From UBA4285 sp050944355 (GTDB lineage: Bacteria; Bacillota; Clostridia; Lachnospirales; Lachnospiraceae), in NCBI GenBank assembly GCA_050944355.1, contig JBMNQX010000008.1, forward strand, positions 1 to 64,000: a stretch of DNA of 64,000 nt. The letters are read 5' to 3'. Each line of letters begins with the position of its first letter. Position 1 is the first letter of the stretch. Shown here one piece after another: positions 17,059 through 26,253 of the stretch. Position numbers and translations under genes: made by a program. Under the pieces are notes generated by a model. The model saw nothing but the letters and a program-made list of their open reading frames with translations. It was not told the origin of the DNA and ran no database searches.

Positions 17059-17700
17059 ATGGCAGATGCAGACGAAATCAGAATCGACGGCCGGATTGTC
17101 GGTCCGATCGGAACGAACTGCTACCTCGTGGCAAATGAAGCCACAAAGGAAGGCATTGTAATCGATCCGGGATTTGAGCCGGAGCGCATTGAGGCGATGG
17201 TGAAAAAGGACGGCGTCAGAGTGACGGCCGTTCTCATCACGCACGGACACTTTGATCATATCAGCAAAGCCCGCGAGACGGCCGACGCTCTGGGGGCGCC
17301 GGTGTGGGCCCCCGAGACGGACAAAGCGCTGTTCACGGACTGTCAGTCCAATCTTTCGGCGCTGATGGGATACGGGAGTGTGACGTTAAAGCCGGACCGG
17401 TATCTCAGGCCGGACGAAGAACTTCAGACGGCGGGACTTTCCATCCGCTGCCTGTTGACTCCCGGCCACACGCCGGGCGGAATGAGCTATTATATTCCGG
17501 CGGCCAAAGCGCTTTTTTCCGGCGACACTCTGTTTTATGAATCCGTCGGCCGCACCGATTTTCCGGGCGGCAGCATGAGCGCCATCGTGCGCTCCATCCG
17601 GGACGTGCTCATGGCGCTGCCGGACGACACCGAGGTGTATCCGGGCCACGGCGGCCTGACGAGCATCGGCCACGAGAGGGAGAACAATCCTTATATATGA
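17059..17700 (+). CDS. Metallo-beta-lactamase-fold hydrolase (glyoxalase II-like)
   Basis: 213 aa. Metal-binding THGHFDHI (about residues 60-67), then TPGHTPGGMSYY, FSGDTLFYESVGRTDFPGGS and the terminal YPGHGG. This is the short YcbL/GloB-like form found next to rel in Firmicutes; thioester hydrolysis is likely, but the natural substrate is not known. The sequence immediately before the start is GAGGAATTTGTCATGG: the start codon sits at the end of a one-mismatch ATGRCAAATG word on the other strand. Its stop overlaps the hemZ start by 4 nt. Confidence 0.85.
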   Translation: MADADEIRIDGRIVGPIGTNCYLVANEATKEGIVIDPGFEPERIEAMVKKDGVRVTAVLITHGHFDHISKARETADALGAPVWAPETDKALFTDCQSNLSALMGYGSVTLKPDRYLRPDEELQTAGLSIRCLLTPGHTPGGMSYYIPAAKALFSGDTLFYESVGRTDFPGGSMSAIVRSIRDVLMALPDDTEVYPGHGGLTSIGHERENNPYI

Positions 17701-19196
17701 ACAGTATTATTCTGGACGTGCGCGACCCGCAGTACTATGACGACGCGGTCGTGCTCGTCCGCTCATTTTTTCCGCGCACAGAAGTGACAAATGAAGAGAA
17801 GATGTCAGGTCCGGAGGCCGAAAGACGTTTAAGCTCTGGCATTTCCGGTCCCGTGAGCGCCGCGGCAGGCGACTCAGGCCCCGTCATCCGGAAGCTGTCG
17901 GATGCGGATGTTCTTTTTGTGCGCCCGGAAATCCCGGATGCGCGCGGCGAAAACGGGACGCTTAAACTCAAGAAAGACAGGCACGAAGAGTTCAAGAAAG
18001 CGCTTTATCTCGAACTTTCTTCGTTTACCGGAAAAACGCTTCCCTGGGGATATCTGACCGGAGTGCGCCCGAGCAAGATCGCATTTGCCATGCTGGAAGA
18101 GGGCGCCGGGGACGGGGAGATTTTACGTGAGTTCGAACAGAAGCATCTGACGCGGCCGGACAAGGCGAAACTCGCGCTGACGGTGGCGAAGCGGGAGCGC
18201 GAGATTATCGGAATGCGGCCGTTTTCGGACGGGTACAGTCTGTATATCGGAATTCCGTTCTGCCCGACGACGTGCCTGTACTGTTCGTTTCCGTCGTATT
18301 CGATCGAGGGACGGCAGAACCAGGTGGAGCCGTATATTGACGCGCTGATTCACGAGATGCGTGAGAGCGCCCGGATTATGGCGGGGAAGCGCCTCGACAC
18401 GATTTACTTCGGCGGCGGCACGCCGACGGCGCTTTCGGCTTCGCAGCTCGACAGGCTTCTTTCGGCGCTCTGTGAGATTTTTCCTGTGGACGGGGCGATG
18501 GAGCTCACGGTTGAGGCCGGGCGGCCGGACTCGGTGACGCCTGAGAAAATGGAGACGCTGAAGCGCCACGGCGTGACAAGAGTTTCGGTCAATCCGCAGA
18601 CCATGAATGACAAGACGCTTGAAATCATCGGCCGGCGGCACAGTGCGGCGCAGGTGCGCGAAGCATTTGCCATGGCGAGAGCGGCGGGATTTGACAACAT
18701 CAACATGGATATGATCCTGGGGCTCCCGGGCGAGGAGGAGCCGGAGGTGGCAAAGACGCTCGAAGAAATCGAGGCGCTGGGGCCCGAGAGTCTGACGGTT
18801 CACTCGCTCGCCATCAAGCGCGCGGCGGCGCTGAACGTGAAGAGGATTCTCTACCGGGATCTTTCGCTCGTGAATTCCGACGCGCTCGTCGGCATGACGC
18901 ATGAGGCGGCGGCACGGCTCGGCCTCTCGCCGTACTATATGTACCGGCAGAAAAACATGGCCGGGAATTTCGAGAACGTGGGGTTTGCGAAGGTCGGAAA
19001 AGAGTGTCTCTACAACATTCTCATCATGGAAGAGGTGCAGACGATCGTCGCGTGCGGCGCGGGCGCCGCGACAAAGCGCGTTTTCGGAAACGGCCGCATT
19101 GAGCGCGCCATGAATGTCAAGGACATCACGTCGTACATCGAGCGCACGGACGAAATGATCGAGCGCAAGCAGAAACTCTTTTCGCTTTCTGTTTGA
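17697..19196 (+). CDS. hemZ: Oxygen-independent coproporphyrinogen-III dehydrogenase-like HemZ
   Basis: 499 aa radical SAM protein. The cluster motif is PFCPTTCLYCSF (CX3CX2C, about residue 190), followed by FGGGTPTALSASQLDRLL and VEAGRPDSVT of the HemN/HemZ group; the N-terminal about 160 residues are the HemZ-specific domain (TGVRPSKIA). HemZ catalyses anaerobic decarboxylation in tetrapyrrole synthesis, although many members in heme-less anaerobes may have another role. Start overlaps the previous stop as ATGA. In related Clostridia dtd and hisS often lie in this neighbourhood; both are absent here. Confidence 0.9.
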   Translation: MNSIILDVRDPQYYDDAVVLVRSFFPRTEVTNEEKMSGPEAERRLSSGISGPVSAAAGDSGPVIRKLSDADVLFVRPEIPDARGENGTLKLKKDRHEEFKKALYLELSSFTGKTLPWGYLTGVRPSKIAFAMLEEGAGDGEILREFEQKHLTRPDKAKLALTVAKREREIIGMRPFSDGYSLYIGIPFCPTTCLYCSFPSYSIEGRQNQVEPYIDALIHEMRESARIMAGKRLDTIYFGGGTPTALSASQLDRLLSALCEIFPVDGAMELTVEAGRPDSVTPEKMETLKRHGVTRVSVNPQTMNDKTLEIIGRRHSAAQVREAFAMARAAGFDNINMDMILGLPGEEEPEVAKTLEEIEALGPESLTVHSLAIKRAAALNVKRILYRDLSLVNSDALVGMTHEAAARLGLSPYYMYRQKNMAGNFENVGFAKVGKECLYNILIMEEVQTIVACGAGAATKRVFGNGRIERAMNVKDITSYIERTDEMIERKQKLFSLSV

Positions 19197-19283
19197 CTTA
19201 CAGGGTCCGCGTGACTAAACTTAAAAAGGTAAACGTGCCCGGTTTGGGGCTCGTCAAGATTTTTATAAAAGGGGATAGTATTC

Positions 19284-21071
19284 ATGCCTGAATCAATGGT
19301 TGGACTGAAAAGGAGCCACCGCTGCACCGAGGTGAGCAGCGCTGATATCGGCAAAACCGTCACCGTCATGGGGTGGGTCGCGAAGAGAAGAAACTTAGGC
19401 GCCCTGATTTTTGTAGACCTGCGGGACCGTTCCGGAATCCTTCAGATCCTTTTTGATGAGAATACGCTCGGCGAGGCGGATTTCAAGAAGGCGTATCAGC
19501 TTCGCTCCGAGTATGTGATCGCTGTCGTCGGCAAAGTTCAGAAGCGCTCCGGCGCCGTGAACAAGAATCTGAAGACAGGCGATATCGAGGTTGTGGCAGA
19601 GCAGCTGCGCATTCTCTCGGAAGCGCAGACGCCGCCGTTCCCGATTGAAGAGAATATTTCCACAAAGGAAGACATCCGCCTGCGCTACCGCACGCTCGAT
19701 CTGCGCCGGCCGGATCTGCAGCGCAACATTATGATGCGCAGCAAGGTCGCCACATTGATCCGGCAGTTCATGGCGAAGGAAGGCTTCCTTGAGATTGAGA
19801 CACCGACGCTGATCCGCTCCACACCGGAAGGCGCGCGGGATTTCCTGGTTCCGAGCCGCCTGCACGCAGGAGAATTTTACGCGCTCCCGCAGTCCCCGCA
19901 GCTCTTCAAGCAGCTGCTGATGTGCGCGGGATATGACCGCTACATCCAGCTGGCGAGATGCTACCGCGACGAGGATCTGCGCGCGGACCGTCAGCCGGAG
20001 TTCACGCAGGTCGACATGGAGCTTTCCTTTGTCGACGTGGACGACGTGATCGATGTCAATGAGCGCCTTCTCCACTATATTTTCAAAGAAGTGCTCGATG
20101 TGGATGTTCCGCTCCCGATTCAGCGCATGACGTGGAACGAATGCATGAACCGCTTCGGCTCCGACAAGCCGGACCTGCGTTTTGGCATGGAATTGAAGGA
20201 CATCAGCGATATCGCCGGCAAATGCGGTTTCAGCGTATTCAAGAATGCCATCGGGGCCGGCGGAACTGTCCGCGGCATCAATGTCGAGGGTCAGGGCGGC
20301 ATGTCCAGAAAGAAGATCGACGCGCTGACTGATTTCGCGAAGGGATACGGCGCAAAGGGCCTCGCCTGGATCGCGCTGCACGAAGACGGGACGATGAAGT
20401 CTTCGTTTGCGAAGTTCATGACGGAAGACGAGATGAAGGCTATCTGCGAGAGACTTGAGGCCAAGCCGGGCGATTTGCTTTTGTTCGCAGCGGACAGAAC
20501 GAAGATTGTCTGGGCGGTTCTGGGCGCGCTGCGCGTGGAGCTGGCCGAGCAGATGGGACTGCGCCACAAGGACGAGTATCGTTTCCTGTGGGTGACCGAG
20601 TTCCCGCAGTTTGAGTGGTCCGATGAGGAGAACCGCTGGGTGGCGATGCATCACCCATTTACCATGCCGATGGACGAGGATCTGGACAGACTGGAATCCG
20701 ATCCGGGATCGGTGAGAGCCAAGGCGTACGACATCACGCTCAATGGCGTAGAGATCGGCGGCGGTTCCGTCCGTATCCACCAGGCGGACGTACAGGAGAG
20801 AATGTTTGCGGCGCTGGGCATCAGCCCTGAGGAGAGCCAGAAGAAATTCGGATTCCTGCTGGACGCCTTCAAGTACGGGGTTCCGCCGCACGCAGGCCTT
20901 GCCTACGGCCTGGACCGTCTTGTGATGCTGATGGCAAAGGCCGACAGTATCCGCGACGTCATCGCGTTCCCGAAGAACAAGGACGCGGTGGATCTCATGT
21001 GCGAGGCGCCGAACACAGTCGATCAGGAGCAGCTCGACGAGCTCCATATCGATATAAAAGACGAAACATAA
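19284..21071 (+). CDS. aspS: Aspartyl-tRNA synthetase
   Basis: 595 aa, bacterial-type AspRS with N-terminal OB anticodon-binding domain (VTVMGWVAKRRNLGALIFVDLRDRSG), class II motif 2 (RCYRDEDLRADRQPEFTQVDME), the large GAD insertion (about 290-410) and motif 3 (AGLAYGLDRLVMLM). Charges tRNA-Asp. The gene is complete. The start is preceded by AAAAGGGGATAG. The 87-bp gap after hemZ is too short for a T-box leader and I see none. It may be read from the rel promoter or its own. Confidence 0.97.
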   Translation: MPESMVGLKRSHRCTEVSSADIGKTVTVMGWVAKRRNLGALIFVDLRDRSGILQILFDENTLGEADFKKAYQLRSEYVIAVVGKVQKRSGAVNKNLKTGDIEVVAEQLRILSEAQTPPFPIEENISTKEDIRLRYRTLDLRRPDLQRNIMMRSKVATLIRQFMAKEGFLEIETPTLIRSTPEGARDFLVPSRLHAGEFYALPQSPQLFKQLLMCAGYDRYIQLARCYRDEDLRADRQPEFTQVDMELSFVDVDDVIDVNERLLHYIFKEVLDVDVPLPIQRMTWNECMNRFGSDKPDLRFGMELKDISDIAGKCGFSVFKNAIGAGGTVRGINVEGQGGMSRKKIDALTDFAKGYGAKGLAWIALHEDGTMKSSFAKFMTEDEMKAICERLEAKPGDLLLFAADRTKIVWAVLGALRVELAEQMGLRHKDEYRFLWVTEFPQFEWSDEENRWVAMHHPFTMPMDEDLDRLESDPGSVRAKAYDITLNGVEIGGGSVRIHQADVQERMFAALGISPEESQKKFGFLLDAFKYGVPPHAGLAYGLDRLVMLMAKADSIRDVIAFPKNKDAVDLMCEAPNTVDQEQLDELHIDIKDET

Positions 21072-21097
21072 GCGGATAAAGTGCGAAAGGAGATCGT

Positions 21098-22339
21098 ATG
21101 TATTCACTGGATGAAGTGAGGGCCGTGGATCCGGAAACCGCGGACGCGATTGAGAAGGAACTCGGCCGTCAGCGCGATCACATTGAGCTGATCGCCAGCG
21201 AGAACATTGTCAGCAAGGCCGTCATGGCGGCGATGGGCAGCGTTCTCACGAATAAGTACGCGGAAGGATATCCGGGACACCGCTATTACGGCGGGTGCGA
21301 GTATGTGGACATCGTGGAAAATCTGGCGCGTGAGCGCGCAAAGGAGCTGTTCCACTGCACATACGCGAATGTTCAGCCGCATTCCGGCGCGCAGGCCAAT
21401 CTGGCCGCGTTTTTCGCCATGATGAATCCGGGCGACACATACATGGGCATGAGCCTCGACGCGGGCGGCCACCTCTCGCACGGCTCACCGGTCAATATTT
21501 CCGGCAAATATTTTCATCAGGTGCCGTACGGCGTGAATTCCGACGGCTACATCGACTATGACGAAGTTGAGAGAATCGCGAAAGAGTGCCATCCGAAGAT
21601 GATCATCGCCGGCGCTTCCTGCTATGCGAGAATCATCGATTTCAAGCGCTTCCGTGAGATCTGCGACGAAGTCGGCGCCTATTTGATGGTCGACATCGCG
21701 CACATCGCCGGACTCGTCGCGGCCGGACTTCATCCGAGTCCGTTCCCGTACGCCGACGTCGTGACGACGACGACGCACAAGACACTGCGCGGCCCGCGCG
21801 GCGGCATGATCCTGGCTTCTCAGGAGACGGCCGACAAACTCAAACTCAACAAGTGCGTATTCCCTGGCATCCAGGGCGGCCCGCTCATGCATGTCATCGC
21901 GGCCAAGGCAGTCTGCTTTAAAGAGGCGCTTGATCCGTCGTTCAAGGTATACGCGCAGCACATCCTCGACAACGCGCAGGCGCTCTGCAAGGCTCTTCAG
22001 GACAGAGGCTACACGATGGTGTCCGGCGGCACGGACAATCATCTGATGTGCATCGATCTGCGCAACAAGGGCAAGACGGGCAAAGAAGTCGAGAAGCTTC
22101 TCGACGCCGCGAATATCACGGTCAACAAGGAATCTGTTCCGGACGATCCGCAGTCCCCGTTCGTGACGAGCGGCATCCGTCTCGGCACCCCGGCCGTCAC
22201 CACGCGCGGCTTCACGACGGACGACATGGTTAAAGTCGCCGAGGCGATGGACCTTCTGATCAGCGATTATGACGCGAATCACGTCCGCGCCGAGGAAATC
22301 GTGAAAGAACTCACCGACGCGCACCCGATCTACCAGTGA
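21098..22339 (+). CDS. glyA: Serine hydroxymethyltransferase
   Basis: 413 aa PLP enzyme interconverting serine plus tetrahydrofolate with glycine plus methylene-tetrahydrofolate. The PLP lysine is in VVTTTTHKTLRGPRGG (about residue 226), with HSGAQANLAAFFAMMNPGD and the N-terminal IELIASENIVS. It provides the one-carbon unit used by the methylenetetrahydrofolate reductase and methionine synthase encoded at 31569-36723, and its product glycine is the ligand of the riboswitch at 23335. AAAGGAGAT precedes the start. Strong terminator downstream. Confidence 0.97.
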   Translation: MYSLDEVRAVDPETADAIEKELGRQRDHIELIASENIVSKAVMAAMGSVLTNKYAEGYPGHRYYGGCEYVDIVENLARERAKELFHCTYANVQPHSGAQANLAAFFAMMNPGDTYMGMSLDAGGHLSHGSPVNISGKYFHQVPYGVNSDGYIDYDEVERIAKECHPKMIIAGASCYARIIDFKRFREICDEVGAYLMVDIAHIAGLVAAGLHPSPFPYADVVTTTTHKTLRGPRGGMILASQETADKLKLNKCVFPGIQGGPLMHVIAAKAVCFKEALDPSFKVYAQHILDNAQALCKALQDRGYTMVSGGTDNHLMCIDLRNKGKTGKEVEKLLDAANITVNKESVPDDPQSPFVTSGIRLGTPAVTTRGFTTDDMVKVAEAMDLLISDYDANHVRAEEIVKELTDAHPIYQ

Positions 22340-22400
22340 TCAAACGCGTGGCAGACGTCTGAGAGCTGCCCATGGAAAATGTCTGAACACAAGGCGATAA

Positions 22401-22447
22401 GCCGCCCCCGGAAAAGCTGTATGTGGCTTTCCGGGGGCGGTTTTTTA
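22401..22447 (+). terminator. Rho-independent terminator of glyA
   Basis: CCGCCCCCGGAAA, loop, TTTCCGGGGGCGG and six or more T. The family 1 repeat array starts 37 bp later. Confidence 0.92.
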
Positions 22448-22483
22448 ATGGCAGCTTGCTTTCTGCAGACTTGGCGCGGCAGG

Positions 22484-23210
22484 GCATCGGGCGGGGCTTT
22501 TTTTAGTGCATCCCGATGCCGATTTGGCCTTCCAGGCCGGCAAAGGTCATCGGACGGGGCTTTTTTTAGTGCATCCCGATGCCTCTGCGGCCTTCCAGGC
22601 CGGCAAAGGTCATCGGGTAGAGCTTGATTTGATGCTTTCCGATGATGTCGAAGCTCTTTGGGGCGGCTGTGCGCATCGGGGAAGCAAGAAAATGGCGGTT
22701 TCCGATGACAACTTGCTTTCTGCATGCCTGGCAGGTCATCGGGCGTGACCTTTTTTATTGCTTCCCGATGCTGCTTTAGCCTTCTGGACCGGTAAAATGC
22801 ATCGGGCGAGGCTTTTTTTAGTGCATCTCGATGCCTCTGCGGCCTGCCAGGCCGGCAAAGGTCATCGGGCGGGGCTTGATTTGATGATTTCCGATGACGC
22901 CGCAGCCCTTCGGGGCGACTGGGCGCATCGGGGAAGCAAGAAAATGTGACTTTCGATGACAACTTACTTTCTGCAGACCCGGCAGGTCATCGGACGGGGC
23001 CTTTTTTAATGCCTCCCGATGACGCCATAGCCTTCCAAGCCGGCAAAGGTCATCGGGCAGAGCTTGATTTGATGCATTCCGATGACGCCACGGTCTTGCG
23101 GGCCGACAAAAGGCATCGGGTGCGGCCTTATTTGGTGTATCCCGATGCACCGCGGCTTTCCTGACCGGCCGGACGCATCGGGAAAGCAAGAAAATTGCTG
23201 ATTTCGATGC
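22484..23210 (+). repeat. Palindromic array, family 1: 12 units of period 63 bp
   Basis: Left arms (G/T)CATCGG(G/A) start at 22484, 22547, 22610, 22673, 22736, 22799, 22862, 22925, 22987, 23050, 23113 and 23175. A complementary right arm, (C/T)(C/T)CGATG(C/A), starts exactly 28 bp after each. Interiors of 20 nt fall into four classes in the order A A B C D A B C D B D C. The 27-bp spacers carry small GC palindromes such as GGCCTTCCAGGCC or GCCCTTCGGGGC. The array fills the gap between the glyA terminator and the glycine riboswitch. 21-residue repeats in open frames result from the 63-bp period. Confidence 0.92.
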
Positions 23211-23334
23211 CGCCATGCCTGTCATTTGCCTGATAAGTGTCCCGTCATCTTTGACGTCTCCCCCGTATCGCCAGAAAACTTGACATCCCTGCCATTTGAC
23301 ATTAAAGTAGACAGGTACGAATTGAAACTGACAG

Positions 23335-23590
23335 GAAAGCGGCCGGAATGTTCCGACTCAGGCAGGCGCGCAAGCGTCTGTGCGTATTAACGGAACCGGA
23401 TGGCCCGCCGACGGAGTAAAACTCTCAGGTACCGAAGAACTGTCAGCGGATCGTAACTCTGGAGATGCCCGTGCAAGACAGGGAGCCGAAGGGGAAAGCA
23501 CAGCGGAAGGCAAAGGCGCGGATAAAACGAGCCGGCGCTTAAAGCCGCGAGCGAATCTCTCAGGCAAAAGGACAGAGACGGCAGAAGCTT
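23335..23590 (+). promoter_or_regulatory. Tandem glycine riboswitch
   Basis: Two gcvT-type aptamers in series. Aptamer 1 ends with AAACTCTCAGGTACCGAAGA (about 23418-23440). Aptamer 2 begins near CTCTGGAGATGCCCGTGC (about 23457), contains GAGCCGAAGGGG and ends with ATCTCTCAGGCAAAAGGAC (about 23554-23573). These are the most conserved glycine-aptamer segments. A possible expression platform pairs CGCGAGC (23546-23552) with GCTCGCG (23596-23602), followed by CCGCTTTTTCTTT. Glycine binding should then relieve termination and turn on the symporter downstream, although that pairing is only my reading. Confidence 0.9.
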
Positions 23591-23699
23591 TTTAAGCTCG
23601 CGCCGCTTTTTCTTTGTTCTGTACCGTTTCCCAAAGCTGACGCTTCAAATCCCACGCTTCCATCTCCGGCGTATTTTATGAAAAGAGGAAGAGAGGACG

Positions 23700-25121
23700 A
23701 TGTGGGGAGCAATTAATTCTGTACTGAATGCCATCGACAACTATGTGTGGGGCGTGCCGCTGATGGCGCTGATTCTGTCCGGCGGCATTCTGCTGACAAT
23801 CCGCCTGAAGTTCATTCAGGTGCGCAGACTTCCGCTGGCTTTTCACTACATTTTCCACGGTGAGAAAGACGCGAACGGCGAGGTGACGAGTTTTCAGGCC
23901 CTGTGCACCGCGCTTTCCGCGACGATCGGAACCGGCAATATCGTCGGCGTCGCGACGGCTGTCGTGGCCGGCGGACCGGGCGCGCTGTTCTGGATGGTGC
24001 TGGCGGCGTTTTTCGGCATGGCGACGAAGTTCACCGAGTGCATGCTCGCCGTCAAATACCGCAAGATCGACGAAAACGGCCACGCGCTGGGCGGACCGTT
24101 CCGCTACATTGAGCAGGGCATGGGACCGAAGTGGAAGTGGATGGCAAAGCTGTTCGCGTTCTTCGGCGTTCTCGTCGGACTTTTCGGCATCGGGACATTC
24201 AGCCAGGTCAACGGCATTGTATCGGCTGTCAAGAACTTCTTCGACCCGAATGTCGAGCATCCGATCGAGATTCCGGGCATCGGAACGTATTCTCCGGTTG
24301 TCATTGTCGCGTCGCTGATTCTGGCGCTGTGTGTGGCTCTGGTCGTCATCGGCGGCCTGCACCGCATCGCGAAGGTCGCGGAGGTCATCGTGCCGTTCAT
24401 GGCGATTCTGTACTTTGCTTTCGCTATTCTGCTGATTCTCTTCAACATCACCGAAGTCCCGGCCGCGTTCGTGACCATCATCAAGAGCGCATTTGACCCG
24501 AAAGCCGTCACCGGCGGAGTCGTCGGTTCGATGCTCGTCGCGATGCAGAAGGGCATCGCCCGCGGAATCTTCTCGAACGAAGCGGGCCTCGGCTCGGCTC
24601 CGATCGCAGCCGCGACCGCACAGACCAAAGAGCCGGTACGCCAGGGGCTTGTCAGCATGACCGGCACATTCATCGACACCATCATCATCTGCAACCTGAC
24701 CGGCCTTTCCATCGTCATCACCGGCGCGTGGAATCAGGGACTGGAAGGCGTCGCCGTGACCGACTACGCATTCCGCACAGGTCTGCCGTTCAATTCACAG
24801 ATTTCGTCTTTCGTTCTGATGATCTGCCTGGTGTTCTTTGCCTTCACCACGATCCTCGGATGGGACGTCTATTCCGAGAGATGCCTCGAGTATCTCACAA
24901 ACGGGAAAATGGGAGTTGTAAAGGTTTTCCGCTGGATCTATATTCTGGCTGTATTCATCGGACCGTACATGACAGTCAGCGCTGTCTGGACGATCGCCGA
25001 TATCGTAAACGGCCTTATGGCCATCCCGAACATGATTGCCCTCTTTGCCCTGAACGGCGTGGCCGTGAAGGAAGTGAAGAGCTACTTCGGCGCGGGCAAA
25101 CATCTGAGGGAAAATGACTGA
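23700..25121 (+). CDS. Sodium:alanine/glycine symporter (AgcS/AlsT family)
   Basis: 473 aa, about 11 hydrophobic segments, full family length. Signature stretches include GTGNIVGVATAVVAGGPGALFWM (about residues 79-101) and ARGIFSNEAGLGSAPIAAA (about 283-301), the conserved substrate and Na+ region. It imports alanine or glycine with sodium. The tandem glycine riboswitch in the leader argues for glycine as substrate or for glycine-driven control. GGAAGAGAGG precedes the start. Its stop overlaps the patatin gene by 8 nt. Confidence 0.93.
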   Translation: MWGAINSVLNAIDNYVWGVPLMALILSGGILLTIRLKFIQVRRLPLAFHYIFHGEKDANGEVTSFQALCTALSATIGTGNIVGVATAVVAGGPGALFWMVLAAFFGMATKFTECMLAVKYRKIDENGHALGGPFRYIEQGMGPKWKWMAKLFAFFGVLVGLFGIGTFSQVNGIVSAVKNFFDPNVEHPIEIPGIGTYSPVVIVASLILALCVALVVIGGLHRIAKVAEVIVPFMAILYFAFAILLILFNITEVPAAFVTIIKSAFDPKAVTGGVVGSMLVAMQKGIARGIFSNEAGLGSAPIAAATAQTKEPVRQGLVSMTGTFIDTIIICNLTGLSIVITGAWNQGLEGVAVTDYAFRTGLPFNSQISSFVLMICLVFFAFTTILGWDVYSERCLEYLTNGKMGVVKVFRWIYILAVFIGPYMTVSAVWTIADIVNGLMAIPNMIALFALNGVAVKEVKSYFGAGKHLREND

Positions 25122-26019
25122 CAGAGGAAAGAAGCAGAGAAAAATGAGCAGGAGCGGACTGGTACTGGAAGGCGGCGCCATGCGCGGCATGTTCACGGCC
25201 GGCGTCGTGGATGTCTTCCTGGAAAATGATGTCACATTCGATGGAGCCGTCGGTGTCTCGGCCGGGGCGGTTTTCGGGTGCAATATCAAATCAAAGCAGA
25301 TCGGAAGAGCCATCCGCTACAACAAGCGGTTCTGTAAGAACTGGCACTACGGGTCGCTCAAATCATTGCTGCGCACAGGCGATCTTTACGACGCGGACTT
25401 CTGCTATGAACAGCTCCCATACGAGCTTGACCCGTTTGACCTGAAGACATATCAGGCAAATCCGATGCATTTTTATGTTGTCGCGACGGACGCTGAGACA
25501 GGGAAACCTGTCTACAAAGATCTGAGAGAGGGCGGCGGCATTGACATGGACTGGTTCCGCGCGTCGGCGACGATGCCGATTGTCTCGAGGCCGGTTGAAA
25601 TTCTGGACGGAAAGTATCTGGACGGCGGCATCAGCGATTCCATTCCGCTTACCTTTATGGAAAAGTCCGGATATGACGTCAACGTCGTGGTTCTGACGCA
25701 GCCCGAGGGGTACCGCAAGGAACCGGCGAAGCATGAAGAAGCTCTGCGGCTTGCGCTGAGACAGTATCCGGCTGTGGCTGAGCGGCTGATCTGCCGGCAC
25801 ACGTTCTACAACAGCCAGCTCGACCATGTATTCAGAGAGAGGGACGAGGGAAAGACATTTGTCATCACCCCGCCGGAGGCGCTCGGGATCGGGTCCGTGA
25901 CGAGAGACCCTGACGAGCTGGAGCGCGTGTATCAGATCGGGCGGAAGACCATGCAGGAACAGCTTCCGGCCCTGAAAGAATTCTTAATAGAGCATGAGAC
26001 AGTAGAAACAGTGAAATAA
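25114..26019 (+). CDS. Patatin-like phospholipase
   Basis: 301 aa. The patatin fold is shown by the oxyanion-hole segment LEGGAMRGMF (residues about 17-26), the nucleophile elbow GVSAGAVFG (GXSXG, Ser about 48) and the catalytic Asp in DGGISDSIP. These intracellular enzymes are lipid acyl hydrolases; the real lipid substrate is unknown. The start at 25114 overlaps the symporter stop and has GAGGGAAA; an ATG at 25144, closer to the family's usual N-terminus, is the alternative. Terminator downstream. Confidence 0.87.
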   Translation: MTDRGKKQRKMSRSGLVLEGGAMRGMFTAGVVDVFLENDVTFDGAVGVSAGAVFGCNIKSKQIGRAIRYNKRFCKNWHYGSLKSLLRTGDLYDADFCYEQLPYELDPFDLKTYQANPMHFYVVATDAETGKPVYKDLREGGGIDMDWFRASATMPIVSRPVEILDGKYLDGGISDSIPLTFMEKSGYDVNVVVLTQPEGYRKEPAKHEEALRLALRQYPAVAERLICRHTFYNSQLDHVFRERDEGKTFVITPPEALGIGSVTRDPDELERVYQIGRKTMQEQLPALKEFLIEHETVETVK

Positions 26020-26039
26020 TTACCTCGAACTGGCCGTCC

Positions 26040-26073
26040 GGCCGCCCGAATGGGCGGGACCGGGCGGCTTTTT
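26040..26073 (+). terminator. Rho-independent terminator
   Basis: GCCGCCCG, a short loop region with a further GC pairing, CGGGCGGC, then TTTTTTC, just after the patatin stop. Confidence 0.8.
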
Positions 26074-26209
26074 TCGTGCACCGGCGGCTCCATCGCAAAG
26101 AAATTTTCCACCGGAAGGCATTGCAAAAGAAATTTTGCGCCGACAGACTTCGGGGAAGAAATCTTTCGCTTCGCTTTTCATTGTAATAAGAGGAATCTGT
26201 ACTGTTTTG

Positions 26210-26218
26210 TGGTATAAT
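26210..26218 (+). promoter_or_regulatory. Extended -10 promoter of the hyp operon
   Basis: TGGTATAAT (TGn plus TATAAT) 36 bp upstream of the first hypB, in an AT-rich stretch. The -35 is poor, as is common with an extended -10. Confidence 0.6.
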
Positions 26219-26253
26219 TTTAACGATACAAATCCGAGGGAGACGTAAAGAAA

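Noticed and set aside
19197..19283. T-box leader for aspS
   Set aside because: Gap is only 87 bp and the conserved T-box sequence is absent.
22484..23210. CRISPR array
   Set aside because: There is no long identical direct repeat and no unique spacers. Interiors and spacers are themselves repeated in four classes, the conserved parts are only 8 nt, and no cas genes are present.
22330..23225. Open frames with 21-residue repeats on both strands over the family 1 array
   Set aside because: The 63-bp period keeps any stop-free frame open on both strands. Two units are 62 bp and break the frame, the frames run into the glyA terminator, and there is no ribosome-binding site.
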